Assembly (NCBI GenBank): GCA_014382585.1
Contig: JACNJL010000041.1
Location: forward strand, 1-64,000
From: Limisphaerales bacterium
GTDB lineage: Bacteria > Verrucomicrobiota > Verrucomicrobiia > Limisphaerales > UBA1100
Direction of reading: 5' to 3'
Length of the DNA: 64,000 nucleotides
The translations under genes were made by a program, and so were the position numbers. The notes below the pieces were generated by a model that saw nothing but the letters and a program-made list of their open reading frames with translations, had not been told where the DNA came from and made no database searches. Below are positions 38,444 to 47,568 of the stretch, one piece after another. Positions within the stretch are counted from its first letter, which is position 1; every line of letters starts with the position of its first letter.

Positions 38444-39190
38444 ATGGCCAATCTAACAAAAATCATTCTCGGGTTGAACATCCTCGCCGCGGGCGCAGGA
38501 ATTTTCTTTGGAATCACAGTTTCTGGCAAAACCGGGAAACTCGTGGAAGATGCCGCCACGGCCAAGGGGGAAGCCAGCCAGGCCAAGGGGAAGCTCACCC
38601 AACTGGAAACTGAAAAAGCTGATCTTGTTCAAAAATTCGCCGCTGCCGATAGTGAAAAGAAATCCATCAAAGCTCAGTACGATCAATTGACTGGGAATGC
38701 CAGCGGTAAAGATGCTCAACTCGCAACTCTCCAACAGGAGAACAGCACCCTGAAAGCAAATGCAACAAGCTGGGCAACGGAGCGCCAGAATCTTCAAGCC
38801 AAGGCTAACGAGGCTGGAACATACAAAACCCAACTCGCAAGTGCTGAAGCGCAGGTGGCATCTCTAACCACCGAATTGAACAAACTCAAAAACCCTCCCG
38901 CAGCCGTCAAACCGGTGGCACCTAAGGTGGACAGCGGGGGCAAGGTCGGCAAAATCGCAAATGTGGACCCAAAGACTGGGTCAATAATTTTAAACCGCGG
39001 ATCCGCTCATGGATTTAAAATCGGTGATCAATTCAATATATTTCGAAATAACACGCTAATTGGCCGGATTAAAGTAACCCGATTGAGCAGCACAAACACG
39101 GGATTATCAATCGCCCAGCGGGAAGAGGGTCTCGGCGTTCCGACTGGCGCGCAGTTTCAAGTGAATGACGATTTGATCAAGTTTCAATAA
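38444..39190 (+). CDS. Membrane-anchored coiled-coil protein with a C-terminal beta domain
   Basis: The 248-residue product has an N-terminal membrane helix (IILGLNILAAGAGIFFGITV). A heptad-rich coiled coil follows (about 30-150: TAKGEASQAKGKLTQLETEKADLVQKF and on), then a Pro/Val linker and a compact C-terminal domain (about 165-248) beginning KVGKIANVDPKTGSIILNRG. That end resembles the small beta modules of the form V-x-VDPKTG-x-V-x-LNxGxxxGxxxGDxF seen in envelope proteins, but I cannot name a family. A good promoter and Shine-Dalgarno precede it. The next gene starts 2 bases after its stop. Confidence 0.75.
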   Translation: MANLTKIILGLNILAAGAGIFFGITVSGKTGKLVEDAATAKGEASQAKGKLTQLETEKADLVQKFAAADSEKKSIKAQYDQLTGNASGKDAQLATLQQENSTLKANATSWATERQNLQAKANEAGTYKTQLASAEAQVASLTTELNKLKNPPAAVKPVAPKVDSGGKVGKIANVDPKTGSIILNRGSAHGFKIGDQFNIFRNNTLIGRIKVTRLSSTNTGLSIAQREEGLGVPTGAQFQVNDDLIKFQ

Positions 39191-39192
39191 CC

Positions 39193-39903
39193 ATGAAGAA
39201 ATCAGCCACCATCATATTGGTCGTTTTGCTCATGGGCTCTGTTGCCGCCAGCGTGTATCTGCTCCTCGATCAAAAAACAAAACAGGAACTGATCGCCAGC
39301 AAAGATGCCTCAATTGCCGGACGCGATCAATCAATCGCTGATATCACGGGTAAGTACAAAGAGCTCACCAACTCACTTACTCAAGCAACTCAGGCAGTTG
39401 CAAAAAATGAAAAGAACTACAGCGCCCTGAAATCCAAAAACGAACTTCTCCTAGTAAAAATCACCTCTGCAGAATCAAAGTTAACGACCCAGGCTGATGG
39501 ATTGAACGAGGCCAACGAAAAGCTGCAGGAAGAGTTAACCGCACTAAAATCTGAGGCTACGACAAACGCAACTCAACGGGCCGCTTTGGAAGCAGAAAAT
39601 TCATCCCTCAAAGTTCAGGTGACCGACCACCTCAAGCAACTCCAAAACCAGAGCAATGCCCTCGCAAAAGCAGAGGCCGATTTGAAGCCTTTCGAGGAAT
39701 TAGGGAAAACCCCGGACGAAATTACACGGGGCCTCATGAAGCGGCCGGTGAGCATTTCCCAGCCCCTGCCACCTCGCCCCGCCAGCCAGGCAGGCAAAAT
39801 CACCCAGCCTATTCGTCCCCCTAAACCCGCACCGGATCCGGCGCCTGAAACCGCACCCGCTCCTGCCCCGCCCGCGCCCCCTATTCTGCAGAAACAACCA
39901 TGA
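39193..39903 (+). CDS. Membrane-anchored coiled-coil protein with Pro-rich tail
   Basis: The 236-residue product has an N-terminal membrane helix (ATIILVVLLMGSVAASVYLLL), a coiled coil over about 30-165 (ASIAGRDQSIADITGKYKELTNSL and on) and a Pro/Ala-rich tail ending in repeated PAP units. It has the same plan as its upstream neighbour except for the C-terminal domain, so the two may form a hetero-coiled-coil across the periplasm. This is inference from layout. The gene overlaps the next by four bases (ATGA). Confidence 0.72.
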   Translation: MKKSATIILVVLLMGSVAASVYLLLDQKTKQELIASKDASIAGRDQSIADITGKYKELTNSLTQATQAVAKNEKNYSALKSKNELLLVKITSAESKLTTQADGLNEANEKLQEELTALKSEATTNATQRAALEAENSSLKVQVTDHLKQLQNQSNALAKAEADLKPFEELGKTPDEITRGLMKRPVSISQPLPPRPASQAGKITQPIRPPKPAPDPAPETAPAPAPPAPPILQKQP

Positions 39904-40067
39904 AAAAAAACATCTCCACTTTTATGTTCGCCGGCCTATTATTCATAGCCGGTTTGATAATGCTCACCACCGGTGGTTGCGGGTCTATGTCTCCCAATGA
40001 TTCTGACCGGCCATGGAGCGAGACTCGCGGCTTTCAAAATCAAGGTGGCTCGCGCCTCGACCGTTAA
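39900..40067 (+). CDS. 55-residue small lipoprotein
   Basis: ATG 39900 overlaps the previous stop (ATGA). The peptide has a charged head MKKN, a hydrophobic core (FAGLLFIAGLIMLTT) and a lipobox GGC with the cysteine at residue 27. A short polar tail with WSETRGFQNQGGSRLDR completes it. It closes the coiled-coil gene group. Its stop TAA shares bases with the stop of the convergent ygfA gene (TTAA palindrome). Confidence 0.68.
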   Translation: MKKNISTFMFAGLLFIAGLIMLTTGGCGSMSPNDSDRPWSETRGFQNQGGSRLDR

Positions 40068-40624
40068 TTTTCGGCTCCAGCTGTAAGCCAGCGCCCGGGG
40101 GTCACCACGCTGTCAAGTTTCACATCGTGCAACTCGCATGGCACGGCATCAATGAGTTGATGGTCGAAGCCTACCCCTATTTTGTGTCCTGCAATATCGA
40201 TCAGCCAACGATCATAGAATCCTCGTCCGCGACCCAGTCGGCGGCAATTTTCGTCAAAGGCGACCCCAGGCAAAATCACCAGCGCAATTTCGCCCGCCAA
40301 TATTTCAGTTGCGTCAGAAGGCGGTTCGAGGATTCCAAACTTTCCGGGAATCAACTCCCTTTTCGACGCAACCTGAGCTGCTACGTATAAACGGTTGGCT
40401 TGGTATCGCGGGAAACAAAATCGTTTCTCATCGGTCATCAACGGCGATACATCCAACTCATCCGGCAACGGTGCATAAATGAGAATTGTGTCGGCAGAAC
40501 GAAACTCCTTTGAGTCGCGCAACCGGTTACAAGCCGCCGCCGAGGCTGCCGTGCGTTCTTCAGGGCGGATTCGGATGGCGCTCATTTCAGCGCGTACAGC
40601 GGATTTGCGCTCTTTAATCTCCAT
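40064..40624 (-). CDS. ygfA: 5-formyltetrahydrofolate cyclo-ligase
   Basis: ATP-dependent enzyme that converts 5-formyl-THF to 5,10-methenyl-THF. The 186-residue product has the family C-terminal motif LVILPGVAFDENCRRLGRGRGFYDRWL (P-loop-like GRGRGFYD) and KIGVGFDHQ. The start ATG (40622-40624) lies one base after the rarA stop on the same strand, so the two are cotranscribed and probably coupled. I saw no 6S RNA next to it, unlike in enterobacteria. Confidence 0.9.
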   Translation of the reverse strand: MEIKERKSAVRAEMSAIRIRPEERTAASAAACNRLRDSKEFRSADTILIYAPLPDELDVSPLMTDEKRFCFPRYQANRLYVAAQVASKRELIPGKFGILEPPSDATEILAGEIALVILPGVAFDENCRRLGRGRGFYDRWLIDIAGHKIGVGFDHQLIDAVPCELHDVKLDSVVTPGRWLTAGAEN

Positions 40625-40625
40625 G

Positions 40626-41987
40626 CTACTTTTTAGCTTTAGATTGCAATGAGCGCCAGTGCAACACTCGGGCTTTGATTTTTTGCTCCACACCTTCTTC
40701 GGTCGGATTGTAAAAAGTGCGGTCCACCCCCAGATAATCCTGAGCCACAAAATGGCCGTCGTAGTCGTGTGCGTATTTGTAATTGTCACCATTGCCAAGC
40801 TGTTCTGCGCCTTTGTAATGCGAATCGCGGAGATGTTTTGGGACTGGAACAGTGCGGCCATTTTTCACTACCTCCAACGCGGCATCAATGGCGACATATG
40901 AGCTGTTGCTTTTGTGGGCGGTGGCGAGATACACGGCGGCCTCGGCAAGGGGAATGCGCGCTTCGGGCCAACCAACAAATTCTGAGGCCGTGTGCGCTGA
41001 AGTGGCCAGCACCAAAGCCATCGGATCCGCGAGGCCAATGTCTTCGGCGGCACTGATCATCAATCGCCGTGAAATAAAGCGCGGGTCCTCACCTGCGTGG
41101 ATCATTTTTGCGAGCCAATACAGCGCCGCATCAGGATCGCTGCCGCGGATACTTTTAATGAAGGCCGAGATAGTATCGTAATGCTGGTCACCATCAGCGT
41201 CGTAAACCACGGATTTTTTTTGGATGCATTCCTCGGCCACGGCGAGCGTAAGGTGGATCGCGCCGTCTTTGCCCGGTGGCGTGGTGAGCGCGGCAATCTC
41301 CAACGAGTTGAGCGCCTTGCGCGCATCGCCATCGGAAATTATCGAGAGATGATCGAGTGCTTCGGCATCCACATTCATTTTAATGTGACCCACGCCGCGC
41401 TCTTTGTCGACCAAGGCACGATCGAGCAACGTGCGGATGTCAGTTTGGTTGAGCGGTTGCAGCTCGAAGATCTGCGAGCGCGACACGAGCGGGGAGTTGA
41501 CGAAGAAAAACGGGTTGTGCGTGGTCGCGCCAATCAATTTCACCGTGCCACCTTCCACATCCGGTAGCAGCACGTCTTGTTGTGCTTTATTGAAGCGATG
41601 GATTTCATCGATGAACAGCACGGTGGCGCGGCCTGTGTTTTCGAGCCGATTGGCTGCGCCGGAAAGCACGCGGCGCATTTCGGCCACATTACTTTCTACG
41701 CCGCTGAGTCGTTCAAATTTACTTTCCGTGCGGTTGGCAATAATTTGCGCGAGGGTGGTTTTGCCGGTACCGGGTGGGCCGTAAAAAATCAGCGATTGGA
41801 TCCGGTCCGCCTCAATGGCTCGGCGCAAGAGCATGCCGCTTTTGAGGATGTGCTGTTGCCCGGCGTATTCATCGAGCGTACGCGGGCGCATTCGTGCAGC
41901 GAGAGGCGCCTGCCGGTTGCCCGCCGCGCGATCGGCTTTTGGCCCATCGTGCTCCTCCGGTGCATTGAATAAATCCTGTCCCGCCAC
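40626..41987 (-). CDS. rarA: Replication-associated recombination protein A
   Basis: AAA+ ATPase of the RarA/MgsA/WRNIP1 family, acting at stalled replication forks. The product (about 453 residues) has MRPRTLDEYAGQQHIL, Walker A GPPGTGKTT, Walker B LFIDEIHRFNKAQQD, sensor 1 IGATTHNPFF, the arginine-finger area SRSQIFEL and the C-terminal tetramer domain with WLAKMIHAGEDPRFISRRLMISAAEDIGLADP. The GTG at 41985-41987 (VAGQDLFN) is my preferred start; a TTG 24 bases upstream keeps the same frame. It forms a unit with ygfA. Confidence 0.94.
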   Translation of the reverse strand: MAGQDLFNAPEEHDGPKADRAAGNRQAPLAARMRPRTLDEYAGQQHILKSGMLLRRAIEADRIQSLIFYGPPGTGKTTLAQIIANRTESKFERLSGVESNVAEMRRVLSGAANRLENTGRATVLFIDEIHRFNKAQQDVLLPDVEGGTVKLIGATTHNPFFFVNSPLVSRSQIFELQPLNQTDIRTLLDRALVDKERGVGHIKMNVDAEALDHLSIISDGDARKALNSLEIAALTTPPGKDGAIHLTLAVAEECIQKKSVVYDADGDQHYDTISAFIKSIRGSDPDAALYWLAKMIHAGEDPRFISRRLMISAAEDIGLADPMALVLATSAHTASEFVGWPEARIPLAEAAVYLATAHKSNSSYVAIDAALEVVKNGRTVPVPKHLRDSHYKGAEQLGNGDNYKYAHDYDGHFVAQDYLGVDRTFYNPTEEGVEQKIKARVLHWRSLQSKAKK

Positions 41988-42265
41988 GAGCGAATGGTGG
42001 CACAGTCCCAAAAAATACCCAACCCAAACCGCGCAAACTGGCCCAAGGAACGATGATTCCTAGGTGGGACCCAATCGATGCCTTAAGACTTCCAGTCAAG
42101 GCCTGACGGCCAGCATCGAAGGCAAGGCCCCATTTTATTTTGATTACCTTCCGGGGCGATAAACGTTGCGCGGCCCGGGTGGGCTGAGGTCAATTTAGCC
42201 CAAAAGAATGTTTTCCTCAAGTTGCATTGCTTGCGCCGCCACAAAACTTGTTGCATCCTCCGGGC

Positions 42266-43573
42266 ATGCAACGTGTACTTTTTTTACTTGCCGCCATCGC
42301 CGCTGTTTCCAACACCGTTTCCGCCGCGGCCAAGCCGCCCAATATCGTGTTTATCATTTCTGATGATCAAACCTGGACGGACTACAGTTTTATGGGGCAC
42401 AAAATAATTGAGACCCCGAAAATCGATCGGCTTGCCGCGCAAAGCCTCACCTTTACGCACGGTTATGTGCCGAGCAGTTTGTGCTGCCCTTCATTGGCCA
42501 CGATGATCACGGGGCTTTATCCGCACCAAACACGCATCACCGGCAACGAACCGCCCATCCCCGTTGGCGGAAAACGTACGCCCGAATACGCGCGGCGTTT
42601 TGCGGAACACGTGGCACTCATTGACGCTGTGCCGACGCTCCCGCGAATGCTCGCCCAGCGCGGCTATGTAAGTCATCAAAGCGGCAAGTGGTGGCACGGC
42701 AATTTTAAACGCGGCGGCTTTACCCACGGTATGACTCACGGCGACCCCAAGCGCGGAGGCCGGCATGGTGATGTGGGGCTCAAAATCGGGCGCCAGGGCA
42801 TGAAGCCCATTTTTGATTTTGTGAAACAGGCGAACGACAAACCGTTTTTTATTTGGTACGCGCCCTTCCTGCCACACACGCCTCACACGCCACCCAAGCG
42901 GTTGTTCGACAAGTATGCAGCGAAGGTCGATTCGCCGCACGTCGCCCGCTATTTTGCGATGGTGGAATGGTTCGACGAAACGGTGGGCGAGCTCGTGAAC
43001 CACATCGATAAGCACGCGCCGGATACGATCATCATTTATGTGACCGACAACGGATGGATTCAGGAACCCGGCAATCGGGGTTATGCCCTCAAAAGCAAAC
43101 GCTCCCAGTACGATGGCGGCACCCGCACGCCCATTATGGTGCGTTGGCCGGGCAAGGTGAAGCCGGGCGCATCAACGACTCCTGTTTCCAGTATCGACAT
43201 CGCGCCGACGGTCCTCAAGGCAGTTGGTTTGAAACCGACCAAAGATATGCACGGGCTGGATTTACTGGTTACCGATGCCGTGAACGCACGCAAATTTCTT
43301 TACGGAGAAATTTTCTTGCATAACGCGGTGAACCTGAGCAAGCCCGCCACAAATTTGACCTATCGCTGGGGCATCCAAGACGGCTGGAAACTCATTCTTC
43401 CGCATAAAGAGAATGTCACCACTCGCGCTGCTAAAGGAGCCAATGGTACCGGCCAAATTGAATTGTATCATTTGACAAAGGATCCCTTCGAGACCAAGAA
43501 CCTCGCCGCGACGAATGCGGAAAGGGTCGCGCAACTCCGAAAACAAATAAATGCCGCCTGGCCAGCCAAGTAA
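42266..43573 (+). CDS. Exported arylsulfatase-family (S1) sulfatase
   Basis: The 435-residue product has a signal peptide (MQRVLFLLAAIAAVSNTVSA), then PNIVFIISDDQTW with the metal-binding Asp pair. The active-site region is SSLCCPSLATMITGLYPHQ. Sulfatases normally carry C-x-P-x-R here, recognised by the formylglycine-generating enzyme; in this protein it reads C-C-P-S-L (residues 73-77), with Leu in place of Arg. Further on are the metal site VTDNGW and a C-terminal DPFETKNLA. ATG 42266 is chosen because it puts the signal peptide first. The 278-base gap upstream shows no clear promoter. The substrate is unknown; sulfated polysaccharide is usual for this group. Confidence 0.88.
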   Translation: MQRVLFLLAAIAAVSNTVSAAAKPPNIVFIISDDQTWTDYSFMGHKIIETPKIDRLAAQSLTFTHGYVPSSLCCPSLATMITGLYPHQTRITGNEPPIPVGGKRTPEYARRFAEHVALIDAVPTLPRMLAQRGYVSHQSGKWWHGNFKRGGFTHGMTHGDPKRGGRHGDVGLKIGRQGMKPIFDFVKQANDKPFFIWYAPFLPHTPHTPPKRLFDKYAAKVDSPHVARYFAMVEWFDETVGELVNHIDKHAPDTIIIYVTDNGWIQEPGNRGYALKSKRSQYDGGTRTPIMVRWPGKVKPGASTTPVSSIDIAPTVLKAVGLKPTKDMHGLDLLVTDAVNARKFLYGEIFLHNAVNLSKPATNLTYRWGIQDGWKLILPHKENVTTRAAKGANGTGQIELYHLTKDPFETKNLAATNAERVAQLRKQINAAWPAK

Positions 43574-43661
43574 GGCCATCCCAAACCGCGGTTACCCCAA
43601 CTTCTGACGCCAATTTTCGGCTGCATGCCGACATGACATCGAGGCTCGCAGTCGAGGGTAG

Positions 43662-43682
43662 GGCGGGGTGTCCCATCCCGCC
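43662..43682. repeat. GC-rich inverted repeat between sulfatase and metG
   Basis: GGCGGG (43662-43667) and CCCGCC (43677-43682) flank GTGTCCCAT. The convergent genes end on either side, so it could act as a bidirectional terminator hairpin. Its wording also resembles dispersed intergenic palindromes in PVC genomes; only one copy was noticed in this window. Confidence 0.35.
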
Positions 43683-45190
43683 TATTTGTCGCGGCGGGGG
43701 AAGAGGGCTTCGGGTTGGCCGGTTTGGTGGCCCTCGGGGAGTTCGCCCCAGTTGGATTCGGCGATGTTTTGCAAGTGGGTGGGGAGATTGAGTTGCTCGC
43801 GGATGCGTTGGCTGGTGGTGGGGAGGTAGGGCTGGAGCCAGAGGGCGAGGTGGCGGCACCCTTCGGCGAGGTTGTAGAGGACTTGGCCGAGGCGTTCGGC
43901 ATGGGCTTCGTCTTTGGCCAGCTTGAAGGGGGCGGTTTCGTCGACGTATTGGTTCAGGCGGGCGACAAAGGTCCAGATGGTCTGGAGGCCCGCCTGGAGT
44001 TGGTTGGCTTTTAAATCGGAGATGAGCTGGTCGCGGGTGGCGTTGGCCTCGGCGGCAAGGTCGTCGTGGGGTGGCGGCACGATGCCTTCGCGGTAGCGGG
44101 AGAGCATGGAGAGTGAGCGGTTGACGAGGTTACCCAATCCATTGGCCAGCTCGGCGTGATAACGGCTGGCGAAGCTTTCGTCGGTCCAATTTCCATCAGG
44201 ACCAATGGCGAGTTCGCGCACGACATAGTAGCGAAAGGCATCCAACCCCCAATTGTCGATGACGGCTACGGGGTCTACGACGTTGCCGATGCTTTTGCTC
44301 ATCTTCTGATTATCCTTTTGCCACCAGCCGTGCACGAGCACTTGCTTGGGCAACGCGAGCCCGGCGGCTTTGAGCATGATGGGCCAGTAGACGGCGTGGA
44401 ACTTGAGGATGTCTTTGCCGATGACGTGGATGTCAGCGGGCCAAAGGGCAGATTCGTCGCCGCGCGCGCGTGGGATGCTGAGGTAATTGGTGAGCGCATC
44501 GAACCACACGTAGGTGACGTAATCCGGATCGAAGGGCAGGGGGATACCCCATTCGAGGCGCTCTTTGGGGCGACTGATGCAAAGATCCTCGAGGGTGTTG
44601 TTTTTGAGGAATCCGAGCACCTCGTTGCGGCGATAATCGGGTGCGATAAATTCAGGGTTAGCCTCAATGTAATCGATGAGCCATTGCTGGTGTCGGCCGA
44701 GCTTGAAGTAATAGTTCTTCTCTCGCAGTTCCTGCACTTCGCCATAGAGCGGATCAAAATGACCATCGGCGTCACGATCTTTGTCGGTTAAAAAACTTTC
44801 CTGCTTGGCTGAGTAGAAGCCGACATATTCATCCTGGTAAAATTCGTCCGCGTCATAAAGCTGCTGCAATATTTCGCAAACAACGGTTTGATGACGCGCG
44901 TCGGTGGTGCGGACGAAATCATTGTTTGAGATACCCAGTTTTTTGACAAACGCCTGCCAGTCGTCAGCTAGTTCGTCGGTGTAAGTTTGCGTATCCTTAC
45001 CGGCAGCTTCGGCAGCTTGCTGAACTTTCTGGCCATGCTCATCGAGGCCGGTGAGGTAAAATGCCTCTTCGCCAAGGCAGCGTCGTGTGCGCGCGATGAC
45101 ATCGGTGATTACCTTTTCGTAGGCATGCCCAAGATGCGGTTGGCCATTCACGTAATCAATGGCGGTGGTGATGTAGAATTGCTTGCTCAA
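43682..45190 (-). CDS. metG: Methionyl-tRNA synthetase
   Basis: Class I synthetase that charges tRNA-Met. The product (502 residues from TTG 45190) has the HIGH motif HLGH (19-22), the KMSKS motif (QKMSKSIGNVVDP) near residue 300, GLDEHGQKV, and the anticodon-binding helical domain at the C-terminus. It lacks the C-terminal tRNA-binding domain of E. coli MetG, so it is the short Thermus-like form. The start is uncertain: SKQFYITTAIDY is the family N-terminus, so the TTG directly before it is preferred over a second TTG 39 bases upstream. It diverges from the DUF6797 gene. Confidence 0.93.
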   Translation of the reverse strand: MSKQFYITTAIDYVNGQPHLGHAYEKVITDVIARTRRCLGEEAFYLTGLDEHGQKVQQAAEAAGKDTQTYTDELADDWQAFVKKLGISNNDFVRTTDARHQTVVCEILQQLYDADEFYQDEYVGFYSAKQESFLTDKDRDADGHFDPLYGEVQELREKNYYFKLGRHQQWLIDYIEANPEFIAPDYRRNEVLGFLKNNTLEDLCISRPKERLEWGIPLPFDPDYVTYVWFDALTNYLSIPRARGDESALWPADIHVIGKDILKFHAVYWPIMLKAAGLALPKQVLVHGWWQKDNQKMSKSIGNVVDPVAVIDNWGLDAFRYYVVRELAIGPDGNWTDESFASRYHAELANGLGNLVNRSLSMLSRYREGIVPPPHDDLAAEANATRDQLISDLKANQLQAGLQTIWTFVARLNQYVDETAPFKLAKDEAHAERLGQVLYNLAEGCRHLALWLQPYLPTTSQRIREQLNLPTHLQNIAESNWGELPEGHQTGQPEALFPRRDK

Positions 45191-45279
45191 CGGGCGGCCT
45201 GTTGTAGCTGAGACAAGCGTAACACGCAAGACAGCACTATTTTATCGCTATTTGACCACAAATTTGGCAAGGAATGCCG

Positions 45280-47568
45280 ATGCGATTTTTGGGGTTAATG
45301 GTGTTGGCGTCTTGGGCACTTGGTTTAACCACGCTGTCCGCGGCGCAAAAGAAGCGCACAAAATGGGACGAAATGGACATCGGCCCATTTCAGGCTTATG
45401 GTTTGGAGACTCAACTGAATGGCAAACTTTGGCGTCCGGCGCTCAAGGGGCTCAACATCAAGCTCGGCCCGAATGCCTCAGTTTGTTTCGACACCGAACG
45501 CCTGCGAATGGCTGCGGGGTGGACTGGCGGGTTTCTCGATCTCCCCACCGGTCGTGACGGTTTGGAAGGCGTGCCGAAAATTAACGGAGAACTGGCATTC
45601 CACACGCCGATGACGCCCGGTTGGGCTGGGCCCAAAGGCGAATGGGTCGAACCCACGCCACCCACCATCAATGGCAAGGACGTCTATTCAATGGGACCAC
45701 TTCCGCGTCAATGGGCAAAATGGCGGGGGCATTACACGCATGGTGACCAGGTTGTTTTGTCTTATAGTGTTGGGGCATCGGGCGTGCTCGAGGTTCCCGG
45801 CTTTGCCAATGGAATTTTCACACGTCAATTTGAAATCACTCGCAGCCCGGCTAAAAGCCCAATGAGCCTGATGCTCTGCAAGCTGAGCGACGCCATTGGC
45901 TCGGTGAATGGCAATGTGGCCACGCTTGAAAAAGAGGGGGTCGTCACCGCCGTGGCAGTGATGGGTACGGGCGTGGAACTAAAAATTAAAAATGCCCGAA
46001 TCATCGCTGAAGTTAAATCGCTCCTCCCCACCAATCATTTTAAAATTGGCATCTGGCACGGCCCAAAAGCGGGCCTCAATAAATTAATAAATTTCTCGAA
46101 ACAACCCATCAATGCCGTGTCGCTCAGCAAACTCATCACTGGGGGGGAATCAAATTGGAACCAACCTGTCACCACAGTCGGTCGGCTGGGAGTGTTGCCG
46201 GGGGCATACGCGGTTGACACAATTACCGTGCCCGAGAAAAACCCTTGGAACTCGTGGATCCGCTGCAGCGGATTTGATTTTTTTAAGGACGGCACAACCG
46301 CTGCGGTGTGTTCCGTAACCGGGGATGTCTGGGTCGTGAGCGGAATCAACCAGACACTCAAAAAGCTGGAATGGCGCCGATATGCCACAGGATTGTTTCA
46401 GCCGCTTGGTCTCAAAATCGTGGACGAACAAATTTACGTACTTGGCCGGGATCAAATCACGCGCTTTCACGATTTAAACAAGGATGGTGAAGCGGATTTT
46501 TATGAAAATTTTAACAACGACATTTCCATCAGCAACCATTATCACGAGTTTTGCCTGAACCTCAGCACCGACCCCGCGGGTAATTTTTATTTCATTAAAG
46601 GGGGCAACCTCCGCCAAGCCACCGTGCCGCATCACGGCTGCCTTGTGAAAGTTAGTAAAGACGGCAGCCAGCTTGAAATTGTGGCTACTGGCCATCGCGC
46701 CCCAAATGGAATGAGTGTGGGGCCCAAAGGCGAGCTGACTAGTTCCGATAATGAAGGCAATTGGGTGCCTGCCTCCCGAGTGAATCTCGTGAAGCCCGGT
46801 GGCTTTTATGGGCACGTTCACACGGCGCATCATGAAAAAGCGCCAACCGATTACGATAAGCCGCTTTTCTGGCTTCCGCACCAAGTGGATAATTCCAGCG
46901 GTGGCCAAATCTGGATTGCCAGTGAAAAATGGGGCCCCTTTGAAGGCGACTTGCTGCATCTTTCCTACGGAAAAAGCAGTCTTTTTAAAGTAATGAAAGA
47001 AGAGATCAACGGCCAATGGCAAGGGGGGGCAGTTCGCTTCCCGTTAAGTTTTGATTCCGGCATCATGCGCGGCCGCTTCAATAATCACGATGGTCAGCTA
47101 TATGTGGTTGGCTTGCGTGTGTGGCAGAGCAATGGCGCAAGGTTTGGTGCTTTCCATCGCGTCCGCTACACCGGCAAACCGGTCCACATGCCCACCTCAA
47201 TCAAGGTTCAAAAGAACCAACTTGCGGTGACCTTCACCAATCCACTCGACGCAGCCACCGCCGTAGATGATCAAAACTGGGCAATTGACCAATGGAATTA
47301 CCAGTGGACCGGCGCTTATGGATCCAAAATGTATTCCATCAAAGATCCGACCAAAGTGGTGGGCGACAAAAAACAAGGCGAGTTTGGAGGGGACACCATC
47401 CCTATCGAGAGCATTAAGCTTTCCGGTGACAAAAAAACGGTGTTCATTCAAATCGGCGGCCTCAAACCTGTCATGCAGTCCCGCATTCGTTTCAACATTA
47501 AGGCGGCCGATGGCACGTTTTTGAAACAGGAACTTTTCCACACCATCAACCGGGTCCCTTCGAAGTAA
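45280..47568 (+). CDS. Exported DUF6797 / beta-propeller protein
   Basis: The 762-residue product has a signal peptide (MRFLGLMVLASWALGLTTLSAAQ). A DUF6797 region (about 25-170) follows, with FDTERLRMAAGWTGGFLDLP and GPLPRQWAKWRGHYTHGDQVVLSY. A beta-propeller-like middle has YVLGRDQITRFHDLNKDGEADFYENF, ATGHRAPNGMSVGPKGELTSSDNEGNWVPASR and LHLSYGKSSLFKV. The C-terminus is Ig-like. The Shine-Dalgarno AAGGA favours ATG 45280 over 45274. Such proteins are frequent in Planctomycetes and Verrucomicrobia, often with a cytochrome c domain; no CxxCH is seen here. It overlaps alaS by one base. Confidence 0.8.
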   Translation: MRFLGLMVLASWALGLTTLSAAQKKRTKWDEMDIGPFQAYGLETQLNGKLWRPALKGLNIKLGPNASVCFDTERLRMAAGWTGGFLDLPTGRDGLEGVPKINGELAFHTPMTPGWAGPKGEWVEPTPPTINGKDVYSMGPLPRQWAKWRGHYTHGDQVVLSYSVGASGVLEVPGFANGIFTRQFEITRSPAKSPMSLMLCKLSDAIGSVNGNVATLEKEGVVTAVAVMGTGVELKIKNARIIAEVKSLLPTNHFKIGIWHGPKAGLNKLINFSKQPINAVSLSKLITGGESNWNQPVTTVGRLGVLPGAYAVDTITVPEKNPWNSWIRCSGFDFFKDGTTAAVCSVTGDVWVVSGINQTLKKLEWRRYATGLFQPLGLKIVDEQIYVLGRDQITRFHDLNKDGEADFYENFNNDISISNHYHEFCLNLSTDPAGNFYFIKGGNLRQATVPHHGCLVKVSKDGSQLEIVATGHRAPNGMSVGPKGELTSSDNEGNWVPASRVNLVKPGGFYGHVHTAHHEKAPTDYDKPLFWLPHQVDNSSGGQIWIASEKWGPFEGDLLHLSYGKSSLFKVMKEEINGQWQGGAVRFPLSFDSGIMRGRFNNHDGQLYVVGLRVWQSNGARFGAFHRVRYTGKPVHMPTSIKVQKNQLAVTFTNPLDAATAVDDQNWAIDQWNYQWTGAYGSKMYSIKDPTKVVGDKKQGEFGGDTIPIESIKLSGDKKTVFIQIGGLKPVMQSRIRFNIKAADGTFLKQELFHTINRVPSK

